Of a DNA stretch of 64,000 nucleotides, positions 1 through 9,694 are shown piece by piece. Source of the DNA: Rubrobacter xylanophilus DSM 9941 (GTDB lineage: Bacteria; Actinomycetota; Rubrobacteria; Rubrobacterales; Rubrobacteraceae); contig NC_008148.1 of assembly GCF_000014185.1 (NCBI RefSeq), forward strand, positions 2,026,001 through 2,090,000, read 5' to 3'. Both the position numbers and the translations under genes were made by a program. Every line of letters begins with the position of its first letter. The first letter of the stretch is position 1. The notes beneath the pieces were generated by a model that was not told the DNA's origin, did not search any database, and saw only the letters and a program-made list of their open reading frames with translations.

Positions 1-603
1 CAGCTTGTCCGAGACCTTGGCCCCGCCGAGGATGGCCACGAAGGGCCGCTCCGGGCTGCGCAGCACCCCATCCAGGTAGTCCAGCTCCTGCTCCAGCAGG
101 AAGCCGGCGGCGGCGGGCAGCCGCTCGGCGACCCCCACGGTGGTGGCGTGGGCCCTGTGGGCCGCCCCGAAGGCGTCGTTGACGTAGAGGTCGAAGGGCC
201 CGGCCAGCTCGGCGGCGAAGGCGGGGTCGTTCTTTGTCTCCCCGGGGTAGAAGCGGGAGTTCTCCAGCAGGATCACGCCCCGCTCCAGCTCCTCCAGCGC
301 CCTGCCGACCTCAGGGCCCGTGGCGGTATCCAGCTTCCTGACCGGCTCCCCGAGCAGCTCCTCGAGCCGCCGGGCCACGGGGTCCATCCTGTAGCGGGGG
401 TCGGGCTCGCCCTTCGGGCGGCCCAGGTGGGAGATCAGGGCGACCCTCGCCCCCCGCTGCAGCAGGTAGCGGATGGTGGGCAGCGCCCGCCGGATGCGGG
501 TGTCGTCGGTCACCTCGCCGCCCTTTACCGGCACGTTGAAGTCCACCCGGACGAGCACCTTCTTCCCGCGCAGCTCGAGGTCCCTCACGCTCCGCTTGTC
601 CAT
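1..603 (-). CDS. pgk: Phosphoglycerate kinase, N-terminal part (cut by window edge)
   Basis: Transfers the phosphate of 1,3-bisphosphoglycerate to ADP in glycolysis (cytoplasm). The first 201 residues are visible, translated from an ATG at 603-601 behind a GGAGGTGAG Shine-Dalgarno sequence. Family motifs are DFNVP (21-25), SHLGRPKG (58-65, substrate binding) and [11 protein letters not shown] (140-150). The C-terminal nucleotide-binding half lies outside the window. It is the last visible gene of the gap-pgk pair, 75 nt downstream of gap, with a GC-rich hairpin in the gap. The identification is secure; only the length is unknown. Confidence 0.97.
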   Translation of the reverse strand, partial: MDKRSVRDLELRGKKVLVRVDFNVPVKGGEVTDDTRIRRALPTIRYLLQRGARVALISHLGRPKGEPDPRYRMDPVARRLEELLGEPVRKLDTATGPEVGRALEELERGVILLENSRFYPGETKNDPAFAAELAGPFDLYVNDAFGAAHRAHATTVGVAERLPAAAGFLLEQELDYLDGVLRSPERPFVAILGGAKVSDKL

Positions 604-621
604 CTCACCTCCAGGAGAAGC

Positions 622-647
622 GGCCCGGGGACCGGGGCCCCCGGACC
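622..647 (-). other. Hairpin between gap and pgk
   Basis: A nine-pair inverted repeat (GGTCCGGGG against CCCCGGGCC, one wobble pair, eight-base loop, read on the minus strand) fills the gap-pgk spacer just ahead of the pgk ribosome binding site. There is no T tract, so it is more likely an mRNA processing or stability element than a terminator. That role is inference. Confidence 0.45.
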
Positions 648-678
648 GCGCAGGATGTTCGACGCCTCCCCCGGCGGC

Positions 679-1680
<1,002 letters not shown>

Positions 1681-1742
1681 GTCACCTCTCCCATCTCTCG
1701 CACTGCTACTGCACCCTCTATTCTGCCCGCAACGCGCCGAGA

Positions 1743-2618
1743 TTAACAGGGGTCCTCTCTACGGGCGGCGCGCTCGCCGAGGGCGGTGAGCCGCCGGAGC
1801 CGGTGGTTCGCGGCGCTGCGGGAGATCCCGCCGAGACGGGCGAGCTCGGCGAGCGGCGCGTCGGGGTGCTCGAGCCGGAGCTCGAGCATCTCCCTGAGCG
1901 CCGGCGGCAGCCCCTCCGGGTCGAGCCGCCGGAGGGCGGCCTGCTGCCGGGCGGCGGCGCGGGCGGTCCTCCCGGCGTTGGCCGCGTCGAAGTTGGTGAT
2001 GCGGTTGGCGTTGGCCTTGGCCTCGCCGAGCACCGCCCGGGCCTCGTACTCGAGCACGGCGTCGTGCAGCCCCATCTGGGAGAGCAGGGTGGTCACCCCG
2101 TCGGCGCTCTTGGTGTAGGCCACCCAGCGCCCCCGGCGGCGGGTCACGCTGAGGGGGGCCCGGGAGAAGCGGGCCACCCGCCGGACGAACTCCTCGTCGG
2201 GGTGTACGAACTCCAGGTGGTGTCCCCCGGCCCCTCCGGGACGGGTCACCGACCCGGCCCCCGCGAAGGCGCCGCGCAGGTAGCCCGCAAGGTCGGCGGC
2301 CCCCCGGGCCTCGCGCACGGCGCGCAGCTCCCCTGCGGCCCGGAGCGCGGCCTCGCCCTCGGCCCGCACCGAGTAGCGCAGGCGCCCGAAGCGGTCCGGC
2401 TCCACGGTCCCGAGATGGGCCACGACGCCGAACTGGGAGCGCCACAGCCGGATCAGGGAGCGCGCGACGGCCGGGCTGAGGGTGGAGAAGGTGACCCCCG
2501 TCTCGTCCCGGCGGCCGGCGGCGTCCAGCAGCCCGGCGAGCTCCGCGCGCCCGGTGCGCGGGGAGGACCCGGCGGAGGAGGCGATCTCGCGCCGCAGCTC
2601 AGAGGCGAACGAGGGCAG
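1743..2618 (-). CDS. whiA: WhiA sporulation/cell-division regulator, probable CTG start
   Basis: WhiA proteins combine a LAGLIDADG homing-endonuclease-like fold with a C-terminal helix-turn-helix and control division genes in Actinobacteria and Firmicutes. Here the conserved opening SFASELRREI and the C-terminal HTH (LAELARLGGISRSAANHRL) are present; the product is 291 aa. The frame is open upstream, but there is no ATG, GTG or TTG near the conserved N-terminus. A CTG at 2618-2616 lies 7 nt after GGAGGTG, giving MPSFASELRREI, and is my chosen start. It overlaps the end of yvcK by 20 nt, which suggests translational coupling. The family call is secure; the start is inferred. Confidence 0.9.
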   Translation of the reverse strand: MPSFASELRREIASSAGSSPRTGRAELAGLLDAAGRRDETGVTFSTLSPAVARSLIRLWRSQFGVVAHLGTVEPDRFGRLRYSVRAEGEAALRAAGELRAVREARGAADLAGYLRGAFAGAGSVTRPGGAGGHHLEFVHPDEEFVRRVARFSRAPLSVTRRRGRWVAYTKSADGVTTLLSQMGLHDAVLEYEARAVLGEAKANANRITNFDAANAGRTARAAARQQAALRRLDPEGLPPALREMLELRLEHPDAPLAELARLGGISRSAANHRLRRLTALGERAARREDPC

Positions 2619-3564
2619 CCTCGCACACCTCCCGGGCCAGCTTCTCCGGGTCGTGCCGGATGCCGGCCTCCCAGCGCCCGGAGAGCAGGTCCGCCTCCCG
2701 CACCCGGACGCCCTCGCGCTCGAGCTCCCCGCGGTCCACCTCGACCGGGAACGCCCCCTTCGCCGCGTAGCGGTCGAGCACCGCCCGGGGCAGCCTTCCC
2801 CGGTGGACGAGCACGTCGGTGACCACCGGCCCCACGTGGCGCGAGATCGCCCGGACGTGATCCGCCGCGCCAAAGCCGGAGGTCTCCCCCGGCTGGGTCA
2901 TGACGTTCGCCGCGTAGAGCACCGGCCCCCCGAAGCGGGCGAGCGCCTCTCGCACCCCGCCGCCCAGCAGCGAGGGGATGGTGCTGGTGAAAAGGCTCCC
3001 GGGGCTCAGGACGACCACGTCGGCCCCCTCTATGGCCTCGAGCACCGCCGGGGGAGCCGGGGCGCCGCGGGGCTCCACCCCCACCCGTTCTATCCGGCCG
3101 CCGAGCCTCCCCACCACCGACTCGCCGCGCACCACCGTACCGTCCTCGTAGCGGACCACGAGCGTCAGGCTCTCGGTGGAGGCCGGGTAGACCCGGCCCC
3201 GCACCCGCAGAAAGCGGGCTGCTTGCTCCACCCCCTCGCAGAAGCCCCCGGCCATGTCCGCGAGCGCGGCGATGATGAGGTTGCCCACCGCGTGGTCCCT
3301 GAGCTCCTCCCCCGCCTCGAACCGGTAGTTGAAGACCTCCGCCAGCCGCCGCCGGCCGGCGAGGGCCACCAGGCAGTTGCGGACGTCGCCGGGCGGGGCG
3401 ACCCCCAGCTCCTGACGCAGCCGGCCGCTGGAGCCCCCGTCGTCGGCCACGGTGACGACCGCGACCAGATCCCCGACCGCGTCCCTCAGGCCCCGCAGCA
3501 GCACCGGGAGCCCGGTGCCGCCGCCGAAGGCCACCACCCGTAGGTTCTCGCCGCCCCTGATCAC
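2599..3564 (-). CDS. yvcK: YvcK/CofD-like gluconeogenesis factor (UDP-sugar binding)
   Basis: YvcK-family proteins bind UDP-sugars and are needed for normal cell shape and growth on gluconeogenic carbon sources. The 321-aa product starts with the family's VVAFGGGTGLPVLLRGL nucleotide-binding loop (residues 10-26). It also has the TVADDGGSSGRLR and DVRNCLVAL segments and VVLSPGSLFTSTIPSLL. The GTG start at 3564 follows a TATACT box by only 6 nt, so the gene probably has its own leaderless transcript in addition to any read-through from rapZ. It sits between the hydroquinone-reductase gene and whiA. Confidence 0.95.
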   Translation of the reverse strand: MIRGGENLRVVAFGGGTGLPVLLRGLRDAVGDLVAVVTVADDGGSSGRLRQELGVAPPGDVRNCLVALAGRRRLAEVFNYRFEAGEELRDHAVGNLIIAALADMAGGFCEGVEQAARFLRVRGRVYPASTESLTLVVRYEDGTVVRGESVVGRLGGRIERVGVEPRGAPAPPAVLEAIEGADVVVLSPGSLFTSTIPSLLGGGVREALARFGGPVLYAANVMTQPGETSGFGAADHVRAISRHVGPVVTDVLVHRGRLPRAVLDRYAAKGAFPVEVDRGELEREGVRVREADLLSGRWEAGIRHDPEKLAREVCEAALVRL

Positions 3565-3570
3565 GGGCTG

Positions 3571-3599
3571 AGTATACCCGGGGCGCGGCGGGGGGCTAA
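3571..3599 (-). promoter_or_regulatory. Promoter directly in front of yvcK
   Basis: On the minus strand TTAGCC (3599-3594), a 17-bp spacer and TATACT (3576-3571) form a sigma-70-type promoter. Only 6 nt separate the -10 box from the GTG of yvcK, so transcription should begin at or next to the start codon. The -35 element covers the stop codon of the preceding gene. Confidence 0.6.
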
Positions 3600-4555
3600 C
3601 CCCCGAGCCGCTCCCGGCCGTGGGGCGCGGAGAGGTCGAGCACCGGCCCCTTGGGGACGATGCGGGAGGGGTTTATGCTCGCGTGGCTCGTGTAGTAGTG
3701 CTCCTTTATGTGGTCCAGACGGACCGTCTCCGCCACCCCGGGCCGCTGGTAGAGGTCCCTCAGGTAGCCCCAGAGGTTCGGGTAGTCCGAGATGCGCCGG
3801 AGGTTGCACTTGAAGTGGTAGTGGTAGACGGGGTCGAAGCGCACCAGCGTGGTGAAGAAGGCCCAGTCGGCCTCCGTGACCCGCCCGCCCAGCAGGTACC
3901 TGCGGCGCCCGAGCAGCTCCTCGTAGCGGTCTAGGGCGTCGAAGAGCCCGGTCACCGCCTCGTCGTAGGCCTCCTGGGTGGCGGCGAAGCCGGCCCGGTA
4001 GACGCCGTTGTTGACCGGCTCGTAGAGCTCGTCCAGGGCGCGGTCCACCTCCTCGCGCAGCTCCTCCGGGTAGAAGCTCGCGCCCGTGGTGGCGAGACGC
4101 TCGAACTCCGTGTCGAGCATCCGCATGATCTCCCGCGACTCGTTGTTGACGATCGTCGCCTCGCGGCGGTCCCAGAGCACCGGGGTGGTGACGCGGCCGG
4201 TGTAGCGGGGGTCGGCCTTCAGGTAGATCTCGCGCAGGTACCGCGCCCCGTAGAGGGGGTCGGAGAACTCCCCCGAGGGGGCGAACTCCCAGCCGTCCTC
4301 CCCCATGCGCGGCAGCACGCTGGAGAGCGAGATCGCGCCTTCCAGCCCCTTGAGCCTGCGGACTATCGCGGTGCGGTGGGCCCACGGGCAGGCCCACGAG
4401 ATGTACAGGTGGTAGCGCCCCGGCTCGGGGGCGAAGCCGCCGGACCCGTCCGACGTGACCCACCTCCGGAACCGGCTCTCCCGGCGCACGAAGCGCCCCC
4501 TCTCGTCGCTGAGCCGGTCCTCCGCAACCCACTTCCCGTCAACGAGCATCCCCAC
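3596..4555 (-). CDS. Glutathionyl-hydroquinone reductase-like protein (xi-class GST, YqjG/Ecm4 family)
   Basis: The 319-aa protein matches the family that reduces thiol-hydroquinone conjugates: a thioredoxin-like domain with the catalytic cysteine in SWACPWAHR (Cys56), then an alpha-helical GST domain with VNNGVYRAGFAATQEAY and RFDPVYHYHFKCNL. GTG at 4555 is 8 nt after AGGAGG and is preferred over the ATG two codons later. Actinobacteria generally use mycothiol rather than glutathione, so the natural thiol is uncertain. It separates rapZ from yvcK, which are usually adjacent; it may simply be co-transcribed with them or may protect against quinones. Confidence 0.9.
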   Translation of the reverse strand: MGMLVDGKWVAEDRLSDERGRFVRRESRFRRWVTSDGSGGFAPEPGRYHLYISWACPWAHRTAIVRRLKGLEGAISLSSVLPRMGEDGWEFAPSGEFSDPLYGARYLREIYLKADPRYTGRVTTPVLWDRREATIVNNESREIMRMLDTEFERLATTGASFYPEELREEVDRALDELYEPVNNGVYRAGFAATQEAYDEAVTGLFDALDRYEELLGRRRYLLGGRVTEADWAFFTTLVRFDPVYHYHFKCNLRRISDYPNLWGYLRDLYQRPGVAETVRLDHIKEHYYTSHASINPSRIVPKGPVLDLSAPHGRERLGG

Positions 4556-4620
4556 GCGCGCGGCCTCCTCTCCTGCAGCGGTCTACGGAGAGACCGTTTT
4601 ACCACCGGGGCCGAGGGACT

Positions 4621-5538
4621 TCAGCCGGACTCCAGATCCCGGTGCCGGACGTAGAGGTCCACCTCCCCACCGATCCGCCCCGCGCCCAGCCGCCGCGCCA
4701 GCTCCTCGGCGATGGCCACCGAGCGGTGGCGTCCGCCGGTGCAGCCGACGCCCACGGTGAAGTAGGTCTTCCCCTCGGCGGCGTAGCGGGGGATGAGGAA
4801 GGAGAGCAGGCCGCAGACCCGCTCCACGAACTCCCGCGCGTCCGGGTGGGCGAGCACGGCCTCGCGCACGGCGGGGTCGCGCCCGGTGAGCGGCCGGAGG
4901 GCCGGGTCGTAGTGGGGGTTGGGCAGAAAGCGGACGTCGAAGAGCGTGTCCACGTCCAGCGGGGCCCCGTGCTTGAAGCCGAACGAGATCAGGCTGACCG
5001 TCAGGCGGCCGGAGAGGGACTCGGCGAGCCGCTTGAAGCGGAGCCGCACGTCGAGCGCCGAGAGGCCCGAGGTGTCCACCACCACGTCGGCCCGCTCCCG
5101 CAGCGGGGCGAGCTCGCGCCGCTCGGAGCGGATGGCCTCCAGGACGTCCCCGCCGCGGGCCGCGGGGTGAGGCCTGCGGCTCTCCTTGTAGCGGCGGATC
5201 AGCGTGGCGTCGTCCGCCTCCAGAAACAGCAGCCGCTTCTCCCACCCCCCTGCCCCCTCCACCCCGTCGATCACCCTCTCCAGCTCGCCGCCGAAGTAGC
5301 GCCGCCCGCGGATGTCGGCGACCACGACCACCCCCTCGGGGCCGGCGGGGCTGCCGGCGCTCATCTCCATGACCTCGGGGATCATCCGGGGCGGGAGGTT
5401 GTCGATGCAGAAGTAGCCGGCGTCCTCGAAGGCCCGCAGGGCGTTGGACTTCCCGGCGCCGGAGAGGCCGGTGATCACGACGATCTGCCGCCGCTGCGCG
5501 GCCGGGGTTCGCGTGGGGTGCGGAGCCTCCTCGCTCAC
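4621..5538 (-). CDS. rapZ: RapZ/YvcJ nucleotide-binding protein
   Basis: RapZ proteins are P-loop NTPase-like adaptors; in E. coli RapZ targets the small RNA GlmZ for degradation, while the Gram-positive homologue YvcJ is less well understood. From the GTG at 5538 the product is 305 aa, with Walker A GLSGAGKS at 24-31, YFCIDNLPP and the C-terminal GCTGGRHRSV motif. A TTG at 5616 would add 26 unconserved residues; the GTG follows GGAG by 9 nt and is preferred. It lies 111 nt downstream of uvrC and 65 nt upstream of the hydroquinone-reductase gene. Confidence 0.94.
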   Translation of the reverse strand: MSEEAPHPTRTPAAQRRQIVVITGLSGAGKSNALRAFEDAGYFCIDNLPPRMIPEVMEMSAGSPAGPEGVVVVADIRGRRYFGGELERVIDGVEGAGGWEKRLLFLEADDATLIRRYKESRRPHPAARGGDVLEAIRSERRELAPLRERADVVVDTSGLSALDVRLRFKRLAESLSGRLTVSLISFGFKHGAPLDVDTLFDVRFLPNPHYDPALRPLTGRDPAVREAVLAHPDAREFVERVCGLLSFLIPRYAAEGKTYFTVGVGCTGGRHRSVAIAEELARRLGAGRIGGEVDLYVRHRDLESG

Positions 5539-5649
5539 GCGGCGCCGCTCCGGGTCTCCTGGGGCGAAGGGACCATCCTGCCGGGTGAGCCTAACACCGG
5601 GCGGCGGCTTTGGCAACCGCGATCTCCCGCTTTTAAAGCGGGTTTAACC

Positions 5650-7485
5650 CTAGCGGTGCAGCCGGGCGTGGATCTCGCGGGCCACCCTGCCGGGCAGCCC
5701 GGGCACGGCCTCGAGCTCCTCCAGGGAGGCCTCGAGAAAGGCCTGCGGGGTCCCGAAGTGCTCCAGTATGCGCCGCTTGCGCACCGGCCCCACGCCGGGC
5801 AGGTCGTCGAGCACCGAGGCGGTCATGGCCCTGCCGCGCAGCTTGCGGTGGTAGGCGTTGGCGAAGCGGTGGGCCTCGTCGCGGACCCGCTGCAGCAGGC
5901 GCAGCTCGGCGGAGTCCGGGGCGAGCACCACGGGCCCGGGCCGGCCCGGCTCGAAGACCTCCTCCTCCCGCTTGGCCAGCGCGCGCACCGGGATATCCGG
6001 CAGCCGCCCGCCGGAGCCCAGCCCCTCGAGCACCTCCGCCACCGCCGAGAGCTGGCCCTTGCCGCCGTCCAGAAGGATCAGGTCCGGCGCCGGCGAGAAC
6101 TTCTCGTCGCCGGCCAGCAGGCGCTCCAGGCGCCGGCGCACGACCTCGGCCATGCTGGCCGGGTCGTCGGCCCCCTCGACGGTCTTTATCCGGAAGCGGC
6201 GGTACTGGTCCTTCGCCGGGCGCCCCCCCTGGAAGACGACCATGGAGGCCACCGAGTTGGTGCCCATGGTGTTGGAGATGTCGTAGCACTCTATGCGCAT
6301 CGGGAGCCGGGGGAGCGCGAGCTCCTCCCGCAGCCGGTCCAGCGTGGAGGAGAGCCTGCTGCGCCGGGCCTCGCTCATCGCCCGCTCGTGCTCAAGGCCC
6401 ATCCGGGCGTTGTGCAGCGCGAGCTCCAGCACCCGCCGCTTGTCCCCCCGCTGCGGGCGGCGGACCTCCACCCGGGTGCCGCGCAGCCGGGAGAGGTGCT
6501 CGGCGATGGGCGCGAGCGCCTCCTCGTCGGGGGAGGAAACCAGCACCTCCCGGGGCACGGCGGCGGTCTCGTAGTACTGGGGGACAAAGGAGAGGGCCAC
6601 GCTCTCGGCGTCCTGCTCCCCGTAGTTGTCCAGCAAGAACGAGTCGCGGCCCACGATCCGGCCCTCCCGCACGGCGAAGATCTGGACGCAGGCCTCCTCG
6701 CCCTCGGCGTACGCCCCCACCGCGTCGAAGGAGTCCTCGGAGGCGATGGTGGCCTGCTGGCGGTCGCGGACGTGCCGCAGCGCCGCCGCCTCGTCCCGCA
6801 GCCGGGCGGCCCGCTCGAAGTCCATCTCCGCGGCCGCCCGCCGCATCTGCTCCTCCCGCTCCCGGATGAGGCCGTCCACCCTCCCCTCCAGAAAGGCGAT
6901 GACGTCGGCGATGATCGCGCCGTACTCCTCCTTGCTCACGGCCCCAATGCACGGGGCGGCAGAGCGGCCGATGTGGTAGTTGAGGCAGGGAATGCCGCTC
7001 CTGCGGCCGGGCTCCGGGCCGCGGCACTTGCGGAAACGGAAGGTCTTGTTGAGGACGTCCAGGGTGGCGTGGACGCTGCCGGCGCTGGGGAAGGGCCCGA
7101 AGTACCGGTGGCGCGGGTCGTGCGGCCCGCGGGTGGCGAAGACCCGGGGGTACTCGTCGCCGGTGGTGACCACGATGTACGGGTAGCTCTTGTCGTCCCG
7201 CAGCGAGGCGTTGAAGCGCGGCCGGTGGCGCTTTATGAGGTTGGCTTCGAGCACGAGGGCCTCGGTCTCGCCGCGGGCGGCGATGAAGTCTATCTGCCGG
7301 ACCCGCTCCCGGAGCTCGGCTATCTTGGGCCGCCCGTCGCCGGAGCGGGTGAAGTAGCTGGCCACCCGGCTGCGGATGTTCCTGGCCTTGCCGACGTAGA
7401 GCACCCGCCCCTCGCCGTCCCTGAAGATGTACACCCCGGGAGAGGCCGGCAGGTGCGAGCGGTCGGGGTAGCTGTTCTCTGGCAT
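5650..7485 (-). CDS. uvrC: UvrC, excinuclease ABC subunit C
   Basis: UvrC makes both incisions around DNA lesions during nucleotide excision repair. The 611-aa product has the N-terminal GIY-YIG nuclease ([20 protein letters not shown], about 15-34), a cysteine cluster around residues 155-175, the UVR UvrB-binding motif ([19 protein letters not shown], about 215), the RNase H-like C-terminal nuclease ([11 protein letters not shown]) and a terminal helix-hairpin-helix ([19 protein letters not shown]). The ATG at 7485 has little Shine-Dalgarno complementarity but lies 10 nt after a perfect TATAAT, so a very short leader is likely. rapZ follows on the same strand. Confidence 0.98.
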
Positions 7486-7495
7486 CGCAGGGGAA

Positions 7496-7501
7496 ATTAT
7501 A
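7496..7501 (-). promoter_or_regulatory. -10 box of uvrC (near-leaderless)
   Basis: TATAAT read on the minus strand ends 10 nt before the uvrC ATG, the same spacing as at polA. No good -35 element is visible 17 bp upstream. The expected 5-prime leader is about 3-4 nt. Confidence 0.55.
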
Positions 7502-7513
7502 TCCCCGCCGGGC

Positions 7514-8149
7514 TCAGCCCCCCTCCCCGGGCGGGAGCATCTCCTTGCCCCCGGCCCTGGCGTACCCGAACCCCCCGACCCACCCGGCGGCGGCCCCGGA
7601 GAGCCCGGAGACGGCGGCGGAGGCGGCCGCGAGCCAGCTCCCGCCGAGCGCGAGCACGAAGGCCCCGCAGGCGGCGGCGAGCAGCGCCGCGGCGGCGACG
7701 AGCCTCGCCCCCCGCCGCAAATCCCCGGAGAAGAGGGCGTACAGAAGCAGCGCCCCGGAGAGGGCGGCGGGCGGGAGGAAGGCGTAGGCCGCCGGGCCCG
7801 CCCCCTCCCCCAGCACCTCGAGCCAGACCACGAAGGCCCCCCCGAGCCAGCCCACGACGGCGCCCACCGCGGCCCCGGCGCGGGTGGCGGCCCTGCGCCC
7901 GGACCTCCGGGTGCGCAGCCCCAGCGCGGCGCCGAGGACCATGGCGGGCAGGAAGAGCAGGGTGGCGAAGAAGGCCGGCCCCTCCAGCAGCGAGAAGACG
8001 TTCCAGCCGCCGAAGAACCAGAAGGGCATGAACAGCAGCGAGGCGGCCGCCAGAAAGGCCAGGGTCGCCATGTACACCCAGGTCACACACCCGAACGCCC
8101 GGCGGGTGCGCGGCGAGAGCCCCCCCCGCTCCTCCCCCCTAGAGGCCAC
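7514..8149 (-). CDS. Unknown multi-pass membrane protein
   Basis: A 211-aa protein with about five or six hydrophobic segments rich in Ala, Gly and Leu, including a stretch near 25-45 ([20 protein letters not shown]) and several Ala-rich helices after residue 90. A short charged tail ([16 protein letters not shown]) ends it. No catalytic motif is recognisable. GTG at 8149 is the start; it overlaps the end of the upstream phosphodiesterase gene by 11 nt, so the two are probably co-translated. Function unknown. Confidence 0.75.
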
Positions 8150-9638
8150 GCCCCACCGCCGCTCCCGCGAAGTGCTCTACGACGGAAGGCGCGACCTCCG
8201 TGATCCTGCGCGGCGCCCTCACGCCGCTCGCCAGGGCGAAGACCTCGGAGTCCGAGGCGTGCAGCGAGCCGTGGTCGCTGGCCGCATGGAAGGCCCCGGA
8301 GACCTCGCCGAAGCTGTAGCCCGGCGCGGCCGAGAGGACGACGTCCCCCGAGCGCGGGCTCTGCAGGCAGCCGCGCAGCCGCTCGAGGGCGTCCGGGTAG
8401 TCGCCGTAGAGGATCGCGTCCCCGAAGACCCGCAGGTCCAGGGCGCCGGGGTCCCCCCGCAGCTCCCACCGCCCGCCCAGCGGGTCCCGCAGCGCGCCGC
8501 CGGGCCGGAAGCTCACCTCCCGCCCGTCGCGGCGGGCGAAGAACCAGCCCCCCTCCCGCCAGGCGGCCACGTCGACCCCGCGGCGCCCGAGGGCCGCAGC
8601 AGCGGCCGCCCCGGCGAGCGCCGGCTCGCGCAGGTAGAGGAGCGCGGCCCGGCCGTTGGGCACCGCCACCGCGTCCGCCGAGGGGCCGAGCGCGGCCCGG
8701 GGCCCGAGGGAGAGCCTGAACCCCGAAAGCCCGGAGGAGAGGTCCACGTAGCCCCGGCGCGGGAGCAGGGGGTCGTGGCCGTGGTCGGAGACCACGAGGA
8801 CCGCGTACCTCTCGAGCAGGGAGCCGAGCCCGCCGGCGGCGGCGAAGAGCCGGGCGGCGTACCCGTCGAGCCGGGAGACGTAGCGGCGCTGGGCGGCGAG
8901 GCCCTCGCGGTGGGCGATCTGGTCGCCCTGGAAAAAGTAGATGAGGGTGAAGGGCTCGGCCCCCTCCTCCAGCAGCCGCTCCCCCACCGCGGCGGCGTAC
9001 TCGTCGTTGATCCCGATGGAGCGGTGCAGCCCCCCGCTGCCCTTGAAGCCGTTAACCCCCGTGCGGCGGGTGTAGAAGAGGTCGCCGAGGTAGTACTCCT
9101 TCGGCCCCTCCACCGAGCGCCCGAGAAAGCGCCCCCCGAGCAGGTAGCCCTCCACCGCCCGCATCCGCACCGGGTGCTCGTAGGGGCCGCGCCGGATGGG
9201 GAAGTGGACGCAGGCCCCCTCCACCCCGCCTCGGTGCAGGGTCTCGAAGATGGTCGGGGCGAGCAAATCGTCGCGGTTCATCCGCCAGACGTGGTTGTGG
9301 AAGACCCGGATCGGCCCGCCCGCCAGGACCGTCTCTGTCTTGGCGCCGTAGATCACCATCTCCCCCTCGCGCCGGTCGTACCAGGCGTGGCCGACGATGC
9401 CGCTGCCGGCGGGGGGACGCCCGGTGGCGATGGCGGCCGTGGCCGCCGGGGTGATGCTGGGGAAGACCGAGGCGCAGTCCCACACCGCCTCCCCATGCTC
9501 CGCGAGGGCGGCGAAGGAGGGGGCGTCCCCCGCGCGGACGGCCGCGCGCATCACGTCCGGCCGGATGCCGTCGAGCACCAGGAGCAGCACCGGACGGCGG
9601 TCTTCGAGCTGTGTGGCGGGCCCTGCCAAAGCCCGCAT
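8139..9638 (-). CDS. Alkaline-phosphatase superfamily phosphodiesterase (nucleotide pyrophosphatase type)
   Basis: The 499-aa product belongs to the type I phosphodiesterase/nucleotide pyrophosphatase group. Two-metal-site motifs are visible: LLLVLDGIRPD (first Asp), the nucleophile in FPSITPAATAAIATGRPP (Thr63), and VVSDHGHDPL (Asp and His ligands). No clear signal peptide is seen, so the location is uncertain. ATG at 9638 is used, but a TACAAT box ends directly against it; a TTG three codons on would then be a leaderless start. Substrate unknown. It overlaps the next membrane-protein gene by 11 nt. Confidence 0.88.
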   Translation of the reverse strand: MRALAGPATQLEDRRPVLLLVLDGIRPDVMRAAVRAGDAPSFAALAEHGEAVWDCASVFPSITPAATAAIATGRPPAGSGIVGHAWYDRREGEMVIYGAKTETVLAGGPIRVFHNHVWRMNRDDLLAPTIFETLHRGGVEGACVHFPIRRGPYEHPVRMRAVEGYLLGGRFLGRSVEGPKEYYLGDLFYTRRTGVNGFKGSGGLHRSIGINDEYAAAVGERLLEEGAEPFTLIYFFQGDQIAHREGLAAQRRYVSRLDGYAARLFAAAGGLGSLLERYAVLVVSDHGHDPLLPRRGYVDLSSGLSGFRLSLGPRAALGPSADAVAVPNGRAALLYLREPALAGAAAAAALGRRGVDVAAWREGGWFFARRDGREVSFRPGGALRDPLGGRWELRGDPGALDLRVFGDAILYGDYPDALERLRGCLQSPRSGDVVLSAAPGYSFGEVSGAFHAASDHGSLHASDSEVFALASGVRAPRRITEVAPSVVEHFAGAAVGRGL

Positions 9639-9661
9639 ATTGTAACCGCAAGGCAGGCCTC

Positions 9662-9694
9662 CGGAGGAGGCCCGGTATTACCGGGCCTCCTCCG
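9662..9694 (-). other. Perfect hairpin overlapping the permease stop codon
   Basis: A 16-bp perfect inverted repeat (arms 9662-9677 and 9679-9694, one base between) covers the last codons and TAA stop of the permease gene. No T tract follows on either strand. It could be a Rho-independent-like stop, a 3-prime end stabiliser, or a protein-binding site. Confidence 0.6.

Noticed and set aside
4642-8031. Plus-strand open frame of over 1100 codons
   Set aside because: It runs antisense to rapZ and uvrC; in GC-rich DNA stop codons are rare, and the composition (Arg, Gly, Pro, His) shows no real family.
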